Below, in pieces: positions 1 through 8,095 of a stretch of DNA of 64,000 nt. Source of the DNA: Streptomyces sp. NBC_00572 (GTDB lineage Bacteria > Actinomycetota > Actinomycetes > Streptomycetales > Streptomycetaceae); contig NZ_JAPENX010000001.1 in the NCBI RefSeq assembly GCF_026341815.1, positions 2,480,001-2,544,000 on the forward strand, written 5' to 3'. Numbering within the stretch: position 1 is the first letter of the stretch; every line of letters begins with the position of its first letter. The notes below the pieces were generated by a model, which was not told the DNA's origin, searched no databases, and worked only from the letters and a program-made list of their open reading frames with translations. Position numbers and translations under genes: made by a program.

Positions 1-238
1 GCTCCGGATGGGCGTACGGAAAGACCTCGGCCAGCTCACGGTTGATCTTGCGGGCCCTGCGGACCATCGCGAGCCGCGACTCGGGCTTGGCGGGCTTCGT
101 GGGCTTGGCAGGCTTCGCCGCCTCGGCGGACTTGGCGGGCCCGACGGGCTTCGCCGGGTCGACCGGCTTCCGATTTGCGGCTTTCGCCCGTTTCGACACG
201 CCGCGTTCGCCCACAGCGGAATTACCTTCGGCCGACAC
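1..238 (-). CDS. nth: Endonuclease III, N-terminal part (runs off left edge)
   Basis: This is the first 79 residues of a base-excision-repair DNA glycosylase/AP lyase; the catalytic and iron-sulfur parts lie outside the window. The reading frame ends in RRARKINRELAEVFPYAHPE, a close match to the conserved start of the actinobacterial endonuclease III core. Before it comes a basic Lys/Pro/Ala-rich tail with KPAKP-type repeats, common in streptomycete Nth. The GTG at 238 is chosen because AAGGGG sits about ten bases upstream. An in-frame GTG at 283 is the alternative, without a clear ribosome binding site. The gene is divergent from crp, as in other streptomycetes. Confidence 0.85.
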   Translation of the reverse strand, partial: MSAEGNSAVGERGVSKRAKAANRKPVDPAKPVGPAKSAEAAKPAKPTKPAKPESRLAMVRRARKINRELAEVFPYAHPE

Positions 239-388
239 TCTTTCAGCCCCCTTGGCCTGCGCTCTCACCGGCGAGTTGGACACCCGGCCAGCCTAGGGGC
301 CACCACCGACATCCGCCCCGGGCGTGGCCGATCAGAGCCCAATCGGGCCCCTGACGTACGGACCGGCGGCTCGGTACGTCAAACTTGT

Positions 389-404
389 TGTGATTGATCG
401 CACT
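389..404 (+). promoter_or_regulatory. Candidate Crp binding site upstream of crp
   Basis: TGTGA-N6-GCACT lies about 65 bases before the crp start in a relatively AT-rich stretch between nth and crp. It resembles the enterobacterial CRP half-site TGTGA and the streptomycete GTG-N6-GNCAC pattern with one mismatch. Autoregulation is an inference from its position. Confidence 0.35.
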
Positions 405-468
405 GTTTTGTACGTCCGGCATCATGGGACGCAGGTCCCTGAGCAGGTCGACAGTATGGAGAGAACTC

Positions 469-1143
469 GTGGACGACGTTCTGCGGCGCGCCCCGCTCTT
501 CGCGGCGCTCGATGACGAGCAGGCTGCCGAGCTGCGCGCCTCGATGAGTGAGGCGACGCTCGCCCGTGGCGACGCGCTCTTCCACGAGGGCGACCCCGGC
601 GACCGCCTGTACGTGGTCACCGAGGGCAAGGTGAAGCTGCACCGCACCTCCCCCGACGGCCGGGAGAACATGCTGGCCGTGCTCGGCCCCGGTGAGCTCA
701 TCGGTGAGCTGTCGCTCTTCGACCCGGGCCCGCGCACCGCGACGGCGACGGCGCTGACCGAGGTCAAGCTGCTCGGCCTGGGCCACGGCGACCTCCAGCC
801 CTGGCTGAACGCCCGCCCCGAGGTGGCCACCGCGCTGCTGCGCGCCGTCGCCCGCCGGCTGCGCAAGACCAACGACCAGATGTCCGACCTGGTCTTCTCC
901 GACGTCCCGGGCCGTGTCGCCCGCGCCCTCCTCGACCTGTCGCGCCGCTTCGGCGTGCAGTCGGAGGAGGGCATCCACGTCGTCCACGACCTCACCCAGG
1001 AGGAGCTGGCCCAGCTGGTCGGCGCCTCCCGCGAGACGGTCAACAAGGCGCTCGCCGACTTCGCCCAGCGCGGCTGGCTGCGCCTGGAGGCCCGCGCCGT
1101 GATCCTGCTGGACGTGGAGCGCCTCGCGAAGCGCTCGCGGTAG
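469..1143 (+). CDS. crp: Crp/Fnr-family global regulator
   Basis: A 224-residue transcription factor with an N-terminal cyclic-nucleotide-binding fold (about residues 10-120, including PGELIGELSLF and the RTATATAL segment), a long dimerisation helix, and a C-terminal winged helix with recognition segment GASRETVNKALADF near 186-198. Sequence and length match the streptomycete Crp involved in germination, development and antibiotic production. The GTG at 469 is preferred over the ATG at 394 because GGAGAG lies six bases before it and the shorter product matches the known family start. It is transcribed alone and ends before a strong hairpin. Confidence 0.95.
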   Translation: MDDVLRRAPLFAALDDEQAAELRASMSEATLARGDALFHEGDPGDRLYVVTEGKVKLHRTSPDGRENMLAVLGPGELIGELSLFDPGPRTATATALTEVKLLGLGHGDLQPWLNARPEVATALLRAVARRLRKTNDQMSDLVFSDVPGRVARALLDLSRRFGVQSEEGIHVVHDLTQEELAQLVGASRETVNKALADFAQRGWLRLEARAVILLDVERLAKRSR

Positions 1144-1176
1144 GCACCCGCGCGTACATCCGCGCGTACGTACGTG

Positions 1177-1215
1177 AAAAGGCCGCCCCGGCCGATACGG
1201 ACCGGGGCGGCCTTT
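1177..1215. terminator. Bidirectional terminator between crp and the SPFH gene
   Basis: AAAGGCCGCCCCGG and CCGGGGCGGCCTTT form a perfect 14-bp stem around a ten-base loop. It is placed tail-to-tail between crp and the converging SPFH gene, with flanking A and T runs on each side, so it can stop transcription in both directions. Confidence 0.85.
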
Positions 1216-1232
1216 CGCGTGTCTCGGGAGGA

Positions 1233-2117
1233 TCAGCGCTTGGAGCCGTCCACGATCACCGGGGCGGAGGAACCGTTCGCGCAGGGCACGGTGTAGATCG
1301 GGTTCTTCGCCGCGGCCTCCTTGAACGCGTCGATGCACTGGTTCATCAGGACCCGGTCCGTCAGCGAGTCGTTGAGGATCTTGTTGGCGCGGGCGATGCC
1401 CTCCGCCTCGATCCGGCGGCGGTCGGCCTCGGCCTTGGCCGTGCGGGCGGCCTCGGTGGCGCGCTCGGTGGCCTGCTGCTGCTGGATCTTCCGGTCGATC
1501 TGGGCCTGGAGCGAGTCCGAGGGCTTCACGTTGCGCAGGTTGACCGTGGTCACGTCGATGCCGCGCGGGGCCAGGCGCTCCTTGATCAGGGTGCCGATCT
1601 CGGCGTTGATCTTCTCGCGGTCGGAGGCGTAGCCCTGCTCGCTGCTGTAGCGGGCGAAGACGTTACGGACGATCTCGCGGCTGTCGGGGTAGACGAGCCG
1701 CTGCTGCACGGTGTCCTCGCTGCCCGCGAGCTTGTAGAGCTCCACGGCCTTGGTCGGGACGACGGCCCACTTCACCGTCACCTCGACGTACATGACGCCG
1801 CCCTGCGAGGAGCGGACCTCGACCACGTCCTTGTCGGAGAGGTTGAGGTCGACCGGGCGGGTCGAGAAGGTCGTGACGTCGGTGAAGGGCGACTTCACAT
1901 GCATGCCCGAGGTCATCGGCGAGCCGACCTTGCCGAAGGCGACCGGGACACCGACCTCGTACGCGCTGATCACGTACGTCATGCTCACGATGAGCGAGAA
2001 CAGGCCGGCCAGGACCGCGCCGAGGGCGCCGAACTTAAGCCCCTTGGAGTCGTTGGCTCGGCCGACGAAAAAGAGCACCACTGCGGCTATGACCAGCAGG
2101 ATGGCGATGACGAACAC
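1233..2117 (-). CDS. SPFH/prohibitin-domain membrane protein
   Basis: A 294-residue protein with an N-terminal membrane helix (VFVIAILLVIAAVVLFFV), a second hydrophobic segment near residues 28-48, then an SPFH/band 7 domain (about 50-220). A charged, helix-forming stretch follows (QQQQATERATEAARTAKAEA), typical of prohibitin-like scaffolds. The GTG at 2117 was chosen because GGGGGGAAG lies just upstream and the protein then begins directly with the membrane helix. Known family members form rings at the membrane that organise lipids or proteases. No neighbour points to a specific partner, so the role here is open. Confidence 0.85.
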   Translation of the reverse strand: MFVIAILLVIAAVVLFFVGRANDSKGLKFGALGAVLAGLFSLIVSMTYVISAYEVGVPVAFGKVGSPMTSGMHVKSPFTDVTTFSTRPVDLNLSDKDVVEVRSSQGGVMYVEVTVKWAVVPTKAVELYKLAGSEDTVQQRLVYPDSREIVRNVFARYSSEQGYASDREKINAEIGTLIKERLAPRGIDVTTVNLRNVKPSDSLQAQIDRKIQQQQATERATEAARTAKAEADRRRIEAEGIARANKILNDSLTDRVLMNQCIDAFKEAAAKNPIYTVPCANGSSAPVIVDGSKR

Positions 2118-2262
2118 GGGCTTCCCCCCGAGAGCTACGGCCAGATATAAGCGGAGCGTAAGACACGGGGGAAGGCCCGGAGGTTCCCGGGGTACGTCAG
2201 CGGGCTTCAGCGGGCTTGCGAGCGGGGCACCCGCCCAAGTCCCCGCCTGGGTCAAGCCCCGC

Positions 2263-3093
2263 CTAGACCAGGCCCCGCTCCCTCAGGTACTCCAGCTGCG
2301 CCCGTACGGACAGCTCGGCCGCCGGCCACAGCGACCGGTCCACGTCCGCGTACACATGGGCGACGACCTCCGCCGCCGTCCGGTGGCCGCTCTCGACCGC
2401 CGTCTCGACCTGGGCGAGCCGGTTCGCCCGGTGCGCGAGATAGAACTCCACGGCCCCCTGCGCGTCCTCCAGGACCGGCCCGTGGCCCGGCAGGACCGTG
2501 TGCACGCCGTCGTCGACGGTGAGCGAGCGCAGCCGCCGCAGCGAGTCCAGGTAGTCGCCGAGGCGGCCGTCCGGATGGGCCACCATCGTCGTCCCGCGCC
2601 CCAGGATCGTGTCGCCCGTCAGCACCGCCCGGTCGGCGGGCAGGTGGAAGGAGAGCGAGTCGGAGGTGTGGCCGGGCGTCGGGACCACCCGCAGCTCCAG
2701 GCCGCCGACGGTCACCACGTCCCCCGCGCCGAGCCCCTCGTCGCCGAGCCGCAGCGCCGGGTCGAGGGCCCGTACGGCCGTCCCGGTCAGCTCGGCGAAG
2801 AGCCCGGCCCCCTCCGCGTGGTCCGGGTGGCCGTGGGTCAGCAGGGTGAGCGCGACCCGCTTGCCGAGCTTCTCCGCCGTGTCGATCACATGGCGCAGAT
2901 GGGACTCGTCGAGCGGGCCGGGGTCGACGACGACGGCGAGGTCGGAGCCGGGCTCCGAGAGGAGCCAGGTGTTGGTGCCGTCGAGGGTCATCGCGGACGG
3001 GTTCGGCGCGAGGACGTTCACGGCGCGGTCGGTCGCGGGCCCGGAGACCACCAGTCCGCGCGGCTGGCCGGGCAGGGCGGCGGCGTCGCTCAT
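2263..3093 (-). CDS. Metallo-beta-lactamase-fold hydrolase
   Basis: A 276-residue MBL-fold protein. The metal site motif THGHPDHAEG (HxHxDH) is followed by a conserved GHTSDSLSF histidine and the GHGPVL histidine, the full set for a binuclear metal centre. It resembles the LACTB2/glyoxalase II-like branch, which includes RNA-processing and thioester hydrolases, so the substrate cannot be named. The ATG at 3093 overlaps the stop of the upstream NUDIX gene by four bases (ATGA), so the two are translationally coupled. The conserved pairing suggests both clean up nucleotide- or CoA-type metabolites; that is inference. Confidence 0.88.
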   Translation of the reverse strand: MSDAAALPGQPRGLVVSGPATDRAVNVLAPNPSAMTLDGTNTWLLSEPGSDLAVVVDPGPLDESHLRHVIDTAEKLGKRVALTLLTHGHPDHAEGAGLFAELTGTAVRALDPALRLGDEGLGAGDVVTVGGLELRVVPTPGHTSDSLSFHLPADRAVLTGDTILGRGTTMVAHPDGRLGDYLDSLRRLRSLTVDDGVHTVLPGHGPVLEDAQGAVEFYLAHRANRLAQVETAVESGHRTAAEVVAHVYADVDRSLWPAAELSVRAQLEYLRERGLV

Positions 3094-3956
3094 CGCGCGT
3101 CTCCCATCGGGATGATCTTGGTGAACTCCTCGTGCCCCGGCCAGCTCAGGACCAGCTCGTCGCCGTCCAGACGCGCCTGCGCGAGCACGGGGGCCATGTT
3201 CTGCTCCCGGGCCCCCGCGAGGGCCTCGGCGGCCGTTCCGTACGGCTCCAGGGTGCGCAGGGTCGAGATCGTCGGCGGCATCATCGTCAGCTCGCCCCGG
3301 TCGTAGCCGGCGGCGGCCTCCGCCGGGCGGATCCAGACGGTCCGGTCGGCCTCCGTGGAGGCGTTCCGGGTGCGCTGCCCGGCCGGCAGCGCGGCCACGA
3401 AGAACCAGGTGTCGTACCGGCGCTGCTCGAACTCCGGCGTGATCCAGCGGGCCCAGGCGCCGAGCAGGTCGGAGCGCACGACGAGGCCGCGCCGGTCCAG
3501 GAAGTCGGCGAAGGACAGCTCCCGGGCGACGAGCGCCTCCCGGTCCCGCTCCCACTCCTCGCCGGTCGTGTCGCCCACGACCGCTTCCTCGGTCTCCCCG
3601 GCGAGCAGGACGCCCGCCTCCTCGTACGTCTCGCGTACGGCGGCGCAGACCACCGCCTGGGCCTGTGCGGGGTCGTCGAGGCCGAGCCGGGCCGCCCAGG
3701 CCTCCAGGGAGGGTCCCGCCCAGCGCACCGGGTGCTCGTCGCGCGGGTCGACGCCACCGCCGGGGTAGGCGTACGCGCCGCCCGCGAAGGCCATCGAGGC
3801 GCGGCGGCGGAGCATGTGGACGTCGGGACCGGCGTCCCCGTCCCGCAGGAGCAGGACGGTGGCGGCGCGCCGGGGGGTCACCGGGGTGAGTTCACCGGCG
3901 GCGAGGGCGCGGATGCGGTCGGGCCACTCGGGCGGGTACCACTGACCATTCGACAT
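3090..3956 (-). CDS. NUDIX hydrolase
   Basis: A 288-residue protein with a NUDIX box seen as VRETYEEAGVLL, where the REx2EEaG core is intact. The usual leading glycine of the box is replaced because an insert of about 40 residues separates FAGGAYAYPGGGVD from the box, as in the larger actinobacterial NUDIX proteins. The family cleaves nucleoside diphosphates linked to another moiety, using a divalent metal. It is first in a two-gene operon with the MBL hydrolase (four-base overlap). A TAGCAT hexamer lies six bases before the ATG, suggesting a leaderless mRNA. Confidence 0.9.
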   Translation of the reverse strand: MSNGQWYPPEWPDRIRALAAGELTPVTPRRAATVLLLRDGDAGPDVHMLRRRASMAFAGGAYAYPGGGVDPRDEHPVRWAGPSLEAWAARLGLDDPAQAQAVVCAAVRETYEEAGVLLAGETEEAVVGDTTGEEWERDREALVARELSFADFLDRRGLVVRSDLLGAWARWITPEFEQRRYDTWFFVAALPAGQRTRNASTEADRTVWIRPAEAAAGYDRGELTMMPPTISTLRTLEPYGTAAEALAGAREQNMAPVLAQARLDGDELVLSWPGHEEFTKIIPMGDAR

Positions 3957-3988
3957 GGCCGGATGCTATGCGCAAGTACTTGAATGCA

Positions 3989-4027
3989 CGAGAGCCGGTT
4001 CTTCTGTCCGAGAAGAACCGGCTCTCG
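3989..4027. terminator. Hairpin terminator downstream of the RidA gene
   Basis: CGAGAGCCGGTTCTT and its exact complement AAGAACCGGCTCTCG flank a nine-base loop. It lies between the end of the RidA gene and the start of the NUDIX gene, both on the minus strand, and should insulate the two units. Confidence 0.8.
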
Positions 4028-4067
4028 TCACGTACGTGCGTACGCGCCCGCGTGCGGTGGTGGAGGC

Positions 4068-4538
4068 TCAGGCCTCGACCAGCTCCACCTGGACCTCGAC
4101 CTCGACCGGGGCGTCGAGCGGCAGCACGGTCACGCCGACGGCGCTGCGCGCGTGGACGCCCTTGTCGCCGAGGACCGCGCCGAGCAGCTCGCTGGCGCCG
4201 TTGATGACGCCCGGCTGGCCGGTGAAGTCGGGCGCGGAGGCGACGAAGCCGACGACCTTCACGACCCGCTTGATCCGGTCCAGGTCACCGGCGACCGACT
4301 TCACGGCCGCGAGGGCGTTCAGCGCGCAGGTGGCCGCGAGCTGCTTGGCCTCGTCGGCGGTGACCTCGCCGCCGACCTTGCCGGTCAGCTGGAGCTTGCC
4401 GTCCACGATCGGGAGCTGGCCCGAGGTGTAGACGTACACGCCCGACTGCACGGCCGGCTGGTAGGCGGCCAGCGGCGGCACGACGGCCGGCAGGGTCAGG
4501 CCGAGCTCGGCGAGCTTCGCCTCGACGGCCCCGCTCAC
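4068..4538 (-). CDS. RidA/YjgF/Rid-family protein
   Basis: A 156-residue Rid-family protein. Canonical RidA enzymes hydrolyse reactive enamine/imine intermediates released by PLP enzymes. The segments YTSGQLPI, a central ALNALAAVKSVAGDLDRIKRVV region and a C-terminal VEVEVQVELVEA strand fit the fold. The canonical catalytic arginine context (xRSAV) is present as HARSAVGV. The GTG at 4538 overlaps the stop of the upstream 52-residue gene by four bases, so the pair is coupled. The exact Rid subfamily cannot be assigned by eye. Confidence 0.88.
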   Translation of the reverse strand: MSGAVEAKLAELGLTLPAVVPPLAAYQPAVQSGVYVYTSGQLPIVDGKLQLTGKVGGEVTADEAKQLAATCALNALAAVKSVAGDLDRIKRVVKVVGFVASAPDFTGQPGVINGASELLGAVLGDKGVHARSAVGVTVLPLDAPVEVEVQVELVEA

Positions 4539-4693
4539 GACTTGGCCCGCTTCAGGTAGGCCACGAGCTGCTCGGGGTTGTTCGGCCCGGGCACGACCTG
4601 GACGAGCTCCCAGCCGTCCTCGCCCCAGGTGTCCAGAATCTGCTTGGTCGCGTGCACCAGAAGCGGCACCGTGACGTACTCCCACTTGGTCAT
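4535..4693 (-). CDS. Small DUF4177-like protein
   Basis: A 52-residue protein (starts MTKWEYVTVPLLVHATKQIL, then DTWGEDGWELVQVV) of the small DUF4177-like type found before RidA in streptomycetes. Its role is unknown. It is the first gene of a two-gene unit with RidA. The mRNA is probably leaderless: TACAGT sits exactly seven bases before the ATG. It is divergent from the ArsA-like pair, with only about 120 bases between them. Confidence 0.8.
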   Translation of the reverse strand: MTKWEYVTVPLLVHATKQILDTWGEDGWELVQVVPGPNNPEQLVAYLKRAKS

Positions 4694-4700
4694 GGGCCCG

Positions 4701-4706
4701 ACTGTA
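4701..4706 (-). promoter_or_regulatory. -10 hexamer TACAGT, leaderless start of the DUF4177-RidA unit
   Basis: TACAGT on the minus strand is separated by seven bases from the ATG at 4693. This spacing places transcription initiation at the start codon, and no Shine-Dalgarno sequence can fit between. Confidence 0.6.
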
Positions 4707-4802
4707 TCCGCTGCCGCGGGGCGGTTCCCCGAAGCGGCCCTGAAGCTGCCCCTAGGGAGCTTCTCCGGGGCGGCCTCCTGATTGGGCGCCGCCGCCAGTG
4801 GT

Positions 4803-4808
4803 TAGGCT
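4803..4808 (+). promoter_or_regulatory. -10 hexamer TAGGCT, leaderless start of the ArsA-like operon
   Basis: TAGGCT is followed by seven bases and the GTG at 4816. TTGGGC at 4782-4787 is a possible weak -35. The arrangement implies that the mRNA begins at or next to the start codon. Confidence 0.6.
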
Positions 4809-4815
4809 CGACAGC

Positions 4816-5778
4816 GTGAGCAGGCTCCAGGTCGTCAGCGGCAAGGGCGGTACCGGTAAGACGACGGTCGCCGCCGCCCTCGCGCTCGCCCTCGCGACGG
4901 AGGGCAAGCGCACCCTCCTCGTCGAGGTCGAAGGCAGACAGGGCATCGCACAGCTCTTCGAGACGGAGTCCCTTCCGTACGAGGAGCGCAAGATCGCCGT
5001 CGCCCCGGGCGGCGGGGAGGTGTACGCGCTGGCGATCGACGCCGAGCGCGCGCTCCTCGACTACCTCCAGATGTTCTACAAACTGGGCACTGCGGGGCGG
5101 GCCCTGAAGAAGCTCGGCGCGATCGACTTCGCGACGACGATAGCGCCGGGTGTACGGGACGTCCTGCTGACCGGCAAGGCGTGCGAGGCGGTCCGCCGGC
5201 GCGAGAAGCACGGCGGCCACACCTACGACCACGTGGTGATGGACGCGCCACCCACCGGCCGCATCACCCGCTTCCTCAACGTCAACGACGAGGTGGCCGG
5301 CCTGGCGAGGATCGGCCCGATACACAACCAGGCGCAGGCCGTCATGCGAGTCCTCAAGTCCCCCGAGACCGCAGTGCACTTGGTGACCCTCCTGGAGGAG
5401 ATGCCGGTCCAGGAGACCGCGGACGGCATCGCGGAGCTCCGCGCGGCCGAGCTGCCGGTGGGGCGGGTCGTGGTGAACATGGTCCGGCCGCACGTCCTGG
5501 ACGAGGCGGCGGTACGGGCCGCCTCCGGCGACCACCGGGAGGCGATCGCCAGGACGCTGGCCTCCGTGGGCGTCGCGGGCGGTACGACGCTGGTCGAGCC
5601 GCTCCTCGACCAGGCGTCCGAGCACGCCCGGCGGGTGGAGCTGGAGCGGACGCAGCGCGCGGTCCTGGACGACATCGGCGTCCCCTCGTACGAACTCCCC
5701 TTCCTGGGGGACGGGGCGGACATCGCGGGGCTCTACCGGCTGGCGAAGGAACTGAGGAAGCAAGGGGTGGGCGCGTGA
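4816..5778 (+). CDS. ArsA/GET3-like ATPase, first of a pair
   Basis: A 320-residue P-loop ATPase of the SIMIBI (ArsA/MinD) class. The deviant Walker A GKGGTGKTT begins near residue 10 and keeps the signature first lysine. The switch II-like segment is DAPPTGRITRFL. There is no run of metal-binding cysteines as in true arsenite pumps. The GTG at 4816 is preferred over the GTG at 4798 because of the leaderless promoter geometry and because the protein then begins right at the first strand. It overlaps the second ATPase by four bases. The pair is conserved next to wblA in streptomycetes; a heterodimeric switch is plausible, its client unknown. Confidence 0.88.
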   Translation: MSRLQVVSGKGGTGKTTVAAALALALATEGKRTLLVEVEGRQGIAQLFETESLPYEERKIAVAPGGGEVYALAIDAERALLDYLQMFYKLGTAGRALKKLGAIDFATTIAPGVRDVLLTGKACEAVRRREKHGGHTYDHVVMDAPPTGRITRFLNVNDEVAGLARIGPIHNQAQAVMRVLKSPETAVHLVTLLEEMPVQETADGIAELRAAELPVGRVVVNMVRPHVLDEAAVRAASGDHREAIARTLASVGVAGGTTLVEPLLDQASEHARRVELERTQRAVLDDIGVPSYELPFLGDGADIAGLYRLAKELRKQGVGA

Positions 5779-7184
5779 CGGAGAAGTCCCCCGACGGTCG
5801 CGGCACGAACCCGGCCCCGGCCGCCGACGGTCGCGGCACGGCCGCCGAGACGCACGGGCTCGACGCCGTTCCCGTCCTGGATCTCGACCCGCTGATCGAC
5901 GACCTCGGCACCCGCATCATCGTCTGCTGCGGCGCGGGCGGGGTCGGCAAGACGACCACGGCGGCGGCGCTCGGCGTACGGGCGGCGGAGCGCGGGCGCC
6001 GGGTCGTCGTCCTGACCATCGACCCGGCCCGCCGCCTCGCCCAGTCGATGGGCATCGACTCCCTCGACAACACCCCGCGCAAGGTCGACGGAATCAAGGG
6101 CTCCGACGGCGGCGAACTCCACGCGATGATGCTGGACATGAAGCGGACCTTCGACGAGATCGTCGAGTCGCACGCGGAGCCCGACCGGGCGCGGGCGATC
6201 CTGGAGAACCCCTTCTACCAGTCCCTGTCGGCCGGATTCGCCGGCACGCAGGAGTACATGGCGATGGAGAAGCTGGGCCAGCTCCGGGCGCGCGACGAGT
6301 GGGACCTGATCGTCGTGGACACCCCCCCGTCCCGGTCCGCGCTGGACTTCCTGGACGCGCCGAAGCGGCTCGGGTCGTTCCTCGACGGGAAGTTCATCAA
6401 GCTGCTGATGGCGCCGGCGAAGGTGGGCGGGCGGGCGGGGATGAAGTTCCTGAACGTCGGCATGTCGATGATGACGGGGACCCTCGGAAAGCTGCTGGGG
6501 GGTCAGTTCCTCAAGGACGTCCAGACGTTCGTCGCGGCGATGGACACGATGTTCGGGGGTTTCCGGACCCGCGCCGACGCCACGTACAAGCTGCTCCAGG
6601 CCCCGGGCACGGCCTTCCTCGTGGTGGCCACGCCGGAGCGGGACGCGCTGCGCGAGGCCGCGTACTTCGTCGAGCGGCTGGCCGCGGAGGGGATGCCGCT
6701 GGCCGGTCTCGTCCTCAATCGCGTCCACGGCAGTGGCGCCGCCCGGCTTTCGGCCGAGCGGGCGCGGGCCGCGGCGGAAAATCTTGACGAGGGGCGGATT
6801 GTGGATCAGGGGGGCGGGAAGACTGACCGGAGTGGCTCCCCGGCCACCGCACACGAGCAGTCCGATCTCGCCACCGCCGCCGCAGCACATCCCGTACCCG
6901 AGGCTGCCCCCACAGCCGAACCGGCACAGGAAACAGACGTAAGCGACGTAGACGACGTAGAAGCAGACGACGTGGACGACGCTGACGTACGACATCTCAC
7001 CGCGGGACTTCTGCGCCTGCATGCCGAGCGCATGCGGGTGCTCGCGCGTGAGCAGCGCACGCGTGACCGCTTCACCGCGCTTCACCCCGAGGTGGCGGTG
7101 ACAGAAGTGGCGGCCCTGCCCGGCGATGTGCACGACCTCGCCGGGCTGCGGGCCATCGGCGACCGGCTCACGGCCGGCCGATAG
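5775..7184 (+). CDS. ArsA/GET3-like ATPase, second of a pair
   Basis: A 469-residue ATPase with Walker A GAGGVGKTT near residue 55, in which the signature lysine of the deviant P-loop is alanine, and a switch II-like DTPPSRSALDFL. A region around residues 345-400 is low-complexity and strongly acidic (DVSDVDDVEADDVDDADV). The N-terminal 40 residues carry DGRGT repeats. The start overlaps the preceding TGA (GTGA), with AAGGGGTGGG upstream. The glycine- and methionine-rich middle (GMKFLNVGMSMMTGTLGKLL) is unusual and may be the client-binding or dimer surface. The gene converges on wblA with a 27-base gap. Confidence 0.85.
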   Translation: MTEKSPDGRGTNPAPAADGRGTAAETHGLDAVPVLDLDPLIDDLGTRIIVCCGAGGVGKTTTAAALGVRAAERGRRVVVLTIDPARRLAQSMGIDSLDNTPRKVDGIKGSDGGELHAMMLDMKRTFDEIVESHAEPDRARAILENPFYQSLSAGFAGTQEYMAMEKLGQLRARDEWDLIVVDTPPSRSALDFLDAPKRLGSFLDGKFIKLLMAPAKVGGRAGMKFLNVGMSMMTGTLGKLLGGQFLKDVQTFVAAMDTMFGGFRTRADATYKLLQAPGTAFLVVATPERDALREAAYFVERLAAEGMPLAGLVLNRVHGSGAARLSAERARAAAENLDEGRIVDQGGGKTDRSGSPATAHEQSDLATAAAAHPVPEAAPTAEPAQETDVSDVDDVEADDVDDADVRHLTAGLLRLHAERMRVLAREQRTRDRFTALHPEVAVTEVAALPGDVHDLAGLRAIGDRLTAGR

Positions 7185-7211
7185 GGCTCGGCTACCCCAG
7201 GTAGCCCTCGG

Positions 7212-7556
7212 CTACCCGACCGCGGCGTACGCCTCGTACGTCGCGTCGTCCTCGATCGCCACGGGCAGCAGGCCCGCTCCCCGCTCGTACTCCGTGCGCG
7301 CGGTCTCAAGGAGCCGACGCCACGAGGTGACGGTCGGCCTGCGGCGCAGCAGGGCGCGGCGCTCGCGCTCCGTCATGCCGCCCCACACGCCGAACTCCAC
7401 GCGGTTGTCGAGGGCGTCGGCGAGGCACTCGGTCCGCACCGGGCATCCGGTGCACACCGCCTTTGCCCTGTTCTGTGCCGCTCCCTGTACGAAAAGTTCA
7501 TCCGGATCGGTAGTGCGGCAGGCCGCCTGCGCACTCCAGTCAGCTACCCAGCCCAT
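7212..7556 (-). CDS. wblA: WhiB-like iron-sulfur regulator WblA
   Basis: A 114-residue WhiB-family protein. Cysteines at 13, 35, 38 and 44 (C-x21-C-x2-C-x5-C) are the 4Fe-4S ligands, followed by the GVWGG turn and a basic C-terminal tail (ERRALLRRRP). The sequence is close to S. coelicolor WblA, a global regulator that promotes the switch to sporulation and represses antibiotic genes. The ATG at 7556 matches the known start and has GGAGAGGA upstream; longer in-frame starts are unlikely. A minus-strand TAACGT (7628-7633) with TTGCGC further upstream could be its promoter, giving a leader of about 65 bases. Confidence 0.95.
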   Translation of the reverse strand: MGWVADWSAQAACRTTDPDELFVQGAAQNRAKAVCTGCPVRTECLADALDNRVEFGVWGGMTERERRALLRRRPTVTSWRRLLETARTEYERGAGLLPVAIEDDATYEAYAAVG

Positions 7557-7780
7557 ACCGGCGCCGTCCTCTCCCGAATCGAGGCTCCCCCACGGCGGCA
7601 GCGGCATATTCACCGCTGCCAGTTGGGACGTTACGGAAGGTGGGCACAGCGCAACACCCCCTTCGGGCCCAATCTTCGATGGCCCGAACGGACTATGCGT
7701 GCGCGTCAGATCACCCAGGGGAGTGATCGAAGGACATGCGTGTGATAGCGGACATATCGCCTGGATACGCCCTTCCTTGA

Positions 7781-7800
7781 CGGTGTCACTTCGGACACCG
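7781..7800. promoter_or_regulatory. Inverted repeat CGGTGTC-N6-GACACCG upstream of wblA
   Basis: Seven-base arms match perfectly around a six-base spacer, about 225 bases before the wblA start and 295 before the PBP gene. The size and spacing suit a dimeric regulator. No known operator consensus was matched. Confidence 0.35.
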
Positions 7801-8082
7801 CGTGACGCATGAGCCGGAATCGGACACGAGCTCCCCATGCTTCGGGGTCAGGGGAATTCATGCCGGAGTCACACCCGGGTCTTGATGCCAGACCACACTG
7901 CTGTGACAGTTGGGAGCAGCTTAGGCCAAGGCATATACGCGTGTCCGGCGAATGGGAACGTAGCCAGCTCACGCGGCCGCCCCACGGAGCCGGCTCCCGC
8001 GGCCTGCGGCCCGGATGTCACGGTCTGGTACTCGAACGCTCCGAGAGGCCCCCGCTCCTACGGAACGCTCATCACTACGGAT

Positions 8083-8088
8083 TAGGCT
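8083..8088 (+). promoter_or_regulatory. -10 hexamer TAGGCT, leaderless start of the PBP gene
   Basis: TAGGCT, then GCCCCCC (seven bases), then the ATG at 8096. The hexamer is identical to the one used by the ArsA-like operon at 4803. Confidence 0.6.
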
Positions 8089-8095
8089 GCCCCCC

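Larger units (their letters stand above)
7557..8095. other. Long divergent intergenic region between wblA and the PBP gene
   Basis: About 540 bases without a credible gene. Short plus-strand frames here lack ribosome binding sites and normal codon bias. It holds the wblA promoter region, a perfect 7-bp inverted repeat at 7781-7800, an imperfect GATAGCG/ATATCGC repeat around 7743-7760, and the leaderless promoter of the PBP gene at its right end. A long upstream region fits a gene with many regulators such as wblA. Confidence 0.6.

Noticed and set aside
5733..7133. A 466-codon minus-strand frame opposite the second ArsA-like gene
   Set aside because: Shadow of a coding frame; no motif or ribosome binding site.
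4816..7184. Arsenite efflux pump ArsA
   Set aside because: No arsB, arsC or arsR and no metal-binding cysteines typical of ArsA; the pair is a conserved core locus next to wblA.
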